The position numbers and the translations under genes are program-made. From positions 1,985-10,121 of the forward strand of contig PBPU01000040.1 in assembly GCA_002724825.1 (NCBI GenBank): 8,137 bases of DNA, written 5' to 3'. This document shows positions 5,940 through 8,137 of the stretch, piece after piece. This DNA is from Acidimicrobiaceae bacterium. GTDB taxonomy: Bacteria > Actinomycetota > Acidimicrobiia > Acidimicrobiales > UBA8592. Numbering within the stretch: position 1 is the stretch's first letter; every line of letters starts with the position of its first letter. Below the pieces are notes generated by a model that saw nothing but the letters and a program-made list of their open reading frames with translations, was not told the DNA's origin and made no database searches.

Positions 5940-6398
5940 TTAGGATTCGAGCTCGTTAGCGAGATTGTCAAGGGTGGTCTGCATTGACATGCGTGTGTGC
6001 GAAGCGCGGTCAGGAACTCCGCTTACCTTTCCCCCGATTACTTCAAGAGCTTTGGTTCTTTGGTCAATCCATGTCTGTGTGACTTTGCAGCCACTGTCAG
6101 TTGATTCTATGTCAAAGCTCCAGTCTGATCCCCCAATGAGTGGAATTCTCATCTCGAATGCGAATCTATTCGGCGCTTCGAATTCGGTAATAGTAACGGG
6201 GGCCTTCCACGATTTTCCTTCCCAACTGTTCTTGCCTTTAAATTTTGCTCCCAGTGCTGGGCCCGTAGCTCCTCTAATCCAATCACCGCCATCGTTTTCT
6301 GGAGACCACCGCCCCATAGAGGGAAGGTCGGTTACTAGGTCCCATACTTGCTCTGGGGTTGCTGCTATTTCTTTTGAGACGGTTACTTCTTTTTCCAT
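5940..6398 (-). CDS. SRPBCC family protein (polyketide cyclase/dehydrase-like)
   Basis: This 152-residue soluble protein is a clear SRPBCC domain of the Polyketide_cyc2 type. The N-terminal signature is VTVSKEIAATPEQVWDLVTD (residues 5-24) followed by RWSPEN, then strands at VTITEFEAPNRFAFEM (68-83), WSFDIESTDSGCKVTQTW (93-110) and a long C-terminal helix from about 128 to 150 (MSMQTTLDNLANELES). Such proteins bind hydrophobic small molecules, and some catalyse cyclisation or dehydration, but no active residues are diagnostic. TAAGG seven bases before the ATG is a modest ribosome site. It lies 40 bases after the acyl-CoA dehydrogenase on the same strand and is probably the last gene of that unit. 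Its stop is six bases from the stop of the convergent phosphodiesterase, and it shows little similarity by eye to the other SRPBCC protein of the window. Confidence 0.82.
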   Translation of the reverse strand: MEKEVTVSKEIAATPEQVWDLVTDLPSMGRWSPENDGGDWIRGATGPALGAKFKGKNSWEGKSWKAPVTITEFEAPNRFAFEMRIPLIGGSDWSFDIESTDSGCKVTQTWIDQRTKALEVIGGKVSGVPDRASHTRMSMQTTLDNLANELES

Positions 6399-6438
6399 TC
6401 CCTTACCTTAGTGAAACGTAGGTGTTCGGGCAAAGTGT

Positions 6439-7689
6439 CTACTTGGGGATGTCTTTGAAGGGAACATTTTTATCGGTTCTTGGTTCGCCTGGAAGTCCCA
6501 GCACACGCTCTCCGACAATATTTCTTTGGATCTCATCGGATCCGCCAGCTATTCGATAGCCGGGCGCTCCGAGAAGATGCTCGTTCCATTCATATGTTCC
6601 CCATTCTCCTGTATCAGCGGTTATACGAGGACCGAGTATTTTGGTAATGACATCACTCATGAGGTTCATGGATTTAACCCAAATCATTTTTGAGATTGAA
6701 CCTTCAGGGCCTGGTGCTTGACCGGCTTTGGTTTGTGCTGCAACCCGTTGGTTGTTTAATGCCATGATGCGGTACTGAGAGTACAGACGGGCGAGATCAT
6801 CGCGGACGACAGGGTCTGAGGTAACGCCAAGGTGCTGGGCGAGTCCTTTAGCCTGGGCCCAGTTTCCGCCGACGCGAGAGCTTCCATTGCTGCTTCCTCT
6901 TTCAAAACCGAGAACTGTGAGAGCCACTTTCCATCCCTCTCCGATATCTCCTACGCGGTAGGCGTCTGGAACACGCACATCTGTGAAGAACACTTCGTTG
7001 AAGGAGGTTCCTCCGCTCATTTGTCTGATTTGTCGGACTTCTAAGCCCGGGGCGTCCATCGGAACGATGAAGACCGTGATGCCTTTGTGTTTGGGTATGT
7101 CGGTATTTGTCCTACACACCGCCATACCCCAAGGTGAGAATTGAGCTCCGGAGCTCCAGACTTTCTGCCCGTTAAGGATCCATTCGTCTCCGTCTCGGTC
7201 AGCTTTGGTTGATACGTTCGCTAAGTCTGATCCCGCTCCTGGTTCGGAAAAGAGTTGGCAGCAAAGTTCTTCGGCTGCCGCCCAACTGGCGACCCAGTCT
7301 TTCTTTTGTTGTTCGGTGCCGAGGAGTTTGATTGATGGTGCCATAAGGTGCGTTGTGACACTATGTGTTTCGTGGCCATCGGGCGTTATGTATTTCGCTT
7401 CGAGTTGGTGGAAGGCTTTTTCGTGTTCTTTGGATAGGCCCATTCCTCCGTATTCGGGTTCCCACGTTATTTTGTGATAGCCGACTTCGGCTTTTTTTCT
7501 TGTCCATCCGACTGCTCCATCGATGACGGCTTTTTCTTCTTCGAAGGTTAAGTTGTGGAAGACAGAGACGGAGAATTCTCCTTCCCCCCATGCCATTTCG
7601 CGTTGCCCGTGGTCGTTTGTCGTCCTAGGTTCAGCGTTGTTGTCAAGCCATTCTTTTGCTTGGGCGGTAAAGGTTTCAATATCTATCAT
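6439..7689 (-). CDS. acyl-CoA dehydrogenase family flavoprotein
   Basis: This 416-residue FAD enzyme (by the ATG start) introduces a 2,3 double bond into an acyl-CoA and passes electrons to electron-transfer flavoprotein. The first signature, LFSEPGAGSD, is at residues 146-155, followed by LNGQKVWSSGAQ (172-183), and the C-terminal signature GGSDEIQRNIVGERVLGLP at 382-400. The glutamate of the medium-chain enzymes is replaced by glycine in that segment. Glu263 in GFERGSSNG is a plausible base, as in isovaleryl- or long-chain-type enzymes that use a glutamate in a more N-terminal helix. The frame is open upstream to a TTG at 7747-7749, four bases after the luciferase-like stop. That start would add 20 residues and has no ribosome site. 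The ATG at 7687-7689 has only a weak GAAG, so the start is uncertain. The substrate is unknown. Confidence 0.93.
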   Translation of the reverse strand: MIDIETFTAQAKEWLDNNAEPRTTNDHGQREMAWGEGEFSVSVFHNLTFEEEKAVIDGAVGWTRKKAEVGYHKITWEPEYGGMGLSKEHEKAFHQLEAKYITPDGHETHSVTTHLMAPSIKLLGTEQQKKDWVASWAAAEELCCQLFSEPGAGSDLANVSTKADRDGDEWILNGQKVWSSGAQFSPWGMAVCRTNTDIPKHKGITVFIVPMDAPGLEVRQIRQMSGGTSFNEVFFTDVRVPDAYRVGDIGEGWKVALTVLGFERGSSNGSSRVGGNWAQAKGLAQHLGVTSDPVVRDDLARLYSQYRIMALNNQRVAAQTKAGQAPGPEGSISKMIWVKSMNLMSDVITKILGPRITADTGEWGTYEWNEHLLGAPGYRIAGGSDEIQRNIVGERVLGLPGEPRTDKNVPFKDIPK

Positions 7690-7753
7690 GTCTTCATTAT
7701 TCACGAGAAATTGGTGAATTGCGCTATCGGAACCAGAGAATTCCTGCAATAAG

Positions 7754-8137
7754 TTATAGCGTCGCTAGCCCCTCGGCGATCTTTTCTATCACGGATGGGT
7801 CTTCATTTTTAGGGATCGAAACTATCCCTAGGTTCACGCCTGCATCTTCAAATTCTGCAGCTTGGTTTATTGTTGCTGTGATGTCGCCAGAATACTGGAG
7901 GAGAGTAGAGATTGTTATCTCGTTAGGGTCTCGACCTATGTCATCGCACGCTTGAAGAAAAACTTTATGTCTTTTTTGAAAGTCGTGTAGGGACATTGTT
8001 TGGGATCCGTAGTTCCAGTGCTGGGCGTATTTTGCGACAGCGGGTATGGTTCTTCTCAGCCCTGCGCCGCCTATGCATATTGGCAGCGGGTTTTGAGGGC
8101 CTTTCGGGTTATTCATTGCGTTTTTGAGTGTGTACCA
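7754..8137 (-). CDS. luciferase-like monooxygenase (LLM class, probable F420- or flavin-dependent oxidoreductase), N-terminus cut by window edge
   Basis: This is the C-terminal 127 residues of an LLM-class TIM-barrel oxidoreductase. The fragment is open to the right edge and reads with no start in the window. The visible family signature is PICIGGAGLRRT (fragment residues 19-30) followed by AVAKYAQHWNYG (33-44), the usual 'P.liGG.G...l.l.A.yAd.wn' region of the phosphate-binding end of the cofactor site. After it come FQKRHKVFLQACDDIGRDPNE-type helix (53-73) and a closing helix with FEDAGVNLGIV (86-96). The missing N-terminal half would be expected to hold about 150-200 residues, including the cofactor-specific residues, so F420 versus FMN cannot be settled. 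The stop is four bases before the possible TTG of the acyl-CoA dehydrogenase, and the two are probably co-transcribed. Confidence 0.88.
   Translation of the reverse strand, partial: WYTLKNAMNNPKGPQNPLPICIGGAGLRRTIPAVAKYAQHWNYGSQTMSLHDFQKRHKVFLQACDDIGRDPNEITISTLLQYSGDITATINQAAEFEDAGVNLGIVSIPKNEDPSVIEKIAEGLATL

Noticed and set aside
5965..6411. 148-residue plus-strand frame opposite the SRPBCC gene
   Set aside because: It mirrors the minus-strand SRPBCC gene, whose translation shows a clear family signature; the plus product shows none.
1..8137. CRISPR, insertion sequence, phage, toxin-antitoxin, tRNA or rRNA features
   Set aside because: Genes cover almost the whole window with recognised metabolic families; I saw no direct-repeat arrays, transposase-like frames or cloverleaf-like segments in the short gaps.

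Overview
The window looks like ordinary chromosomal DNA from a bacterium, most likely an actinobacterium of the Acidimicrobiia type or another environmental lineage with similar gene content. This placement is inferred from four things: a luciferase-like oxidoreductase of the kind usually paired with F420 or flavin, an acyl-CoA dehydrogenase, two START/SRPBCC-fold proteins and an isochorismate synthase that is probably for menaquinone; GTG and TTG starts; one possibly leaderless gene; and G+C of roughly half by eye. Only a database search can fix the taxonomy. I see no mobile element, CRISPR array, tRNA, rRNA or phage gene.

Layout. From the right, a minus-strand block (8137 to 5940) reads, in transcription order, as the C-terminal part of a luciferase-like monooxygenase, an acyl-CoA dehydrogenase and an SRPBCC protein. 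It converges with a plus-strand pair (4415 to 5933), a second SRPBCC protein followed by a nucleotide pyrophosphatase/phosphodiesterase-like enzyme. That pair diverges, across an 82-bp intergenic region, from a long minus-strand series (4332 to 1): isochorismate synthase, short-chain dehydrogenase/reductase, ThuA-like protein, E1 alpha of a 2-oxoacid dehydrogenase, and the N-terminal part of E1 beta. Candidate promoters lie before the isochorismate synthase, before the SDR and before the E1 pair, so this series is probably two or three transcription units.

How the genes may work together. E1 alpha and E1 beta form the thiamine-diphosphate-dependent decarboxylase of a pyruvate, acetoin or branched-chain type complex; E2 and E3 would lie beyond the left edge. 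The SDR and ThuA genes are tightly coupled (the ThuA ribosome-binding site overlaps the SDR stop) and could act together on a sugar- or polyol-type substrate. Isochorismate synthase supplies the first step of menaquinone or, less likely, siderophore synthesis. The luciferase-like enzyme and acyl-CoA dehydrogenase suggest oxidation of an acyl or terpenoid-like compound. The pairing of an SRPBCC protein with a phosphodiesterase beside the isochorismate synthase has no function I can name.

I did not find a clearly new system. The points most worth a second look are the divergent control region with its leaderless-type promoter and inverted repeat, the phosphodiesterase with altered metal-site motifs and no signal peptide, and the unusual loop in E1 alpha.
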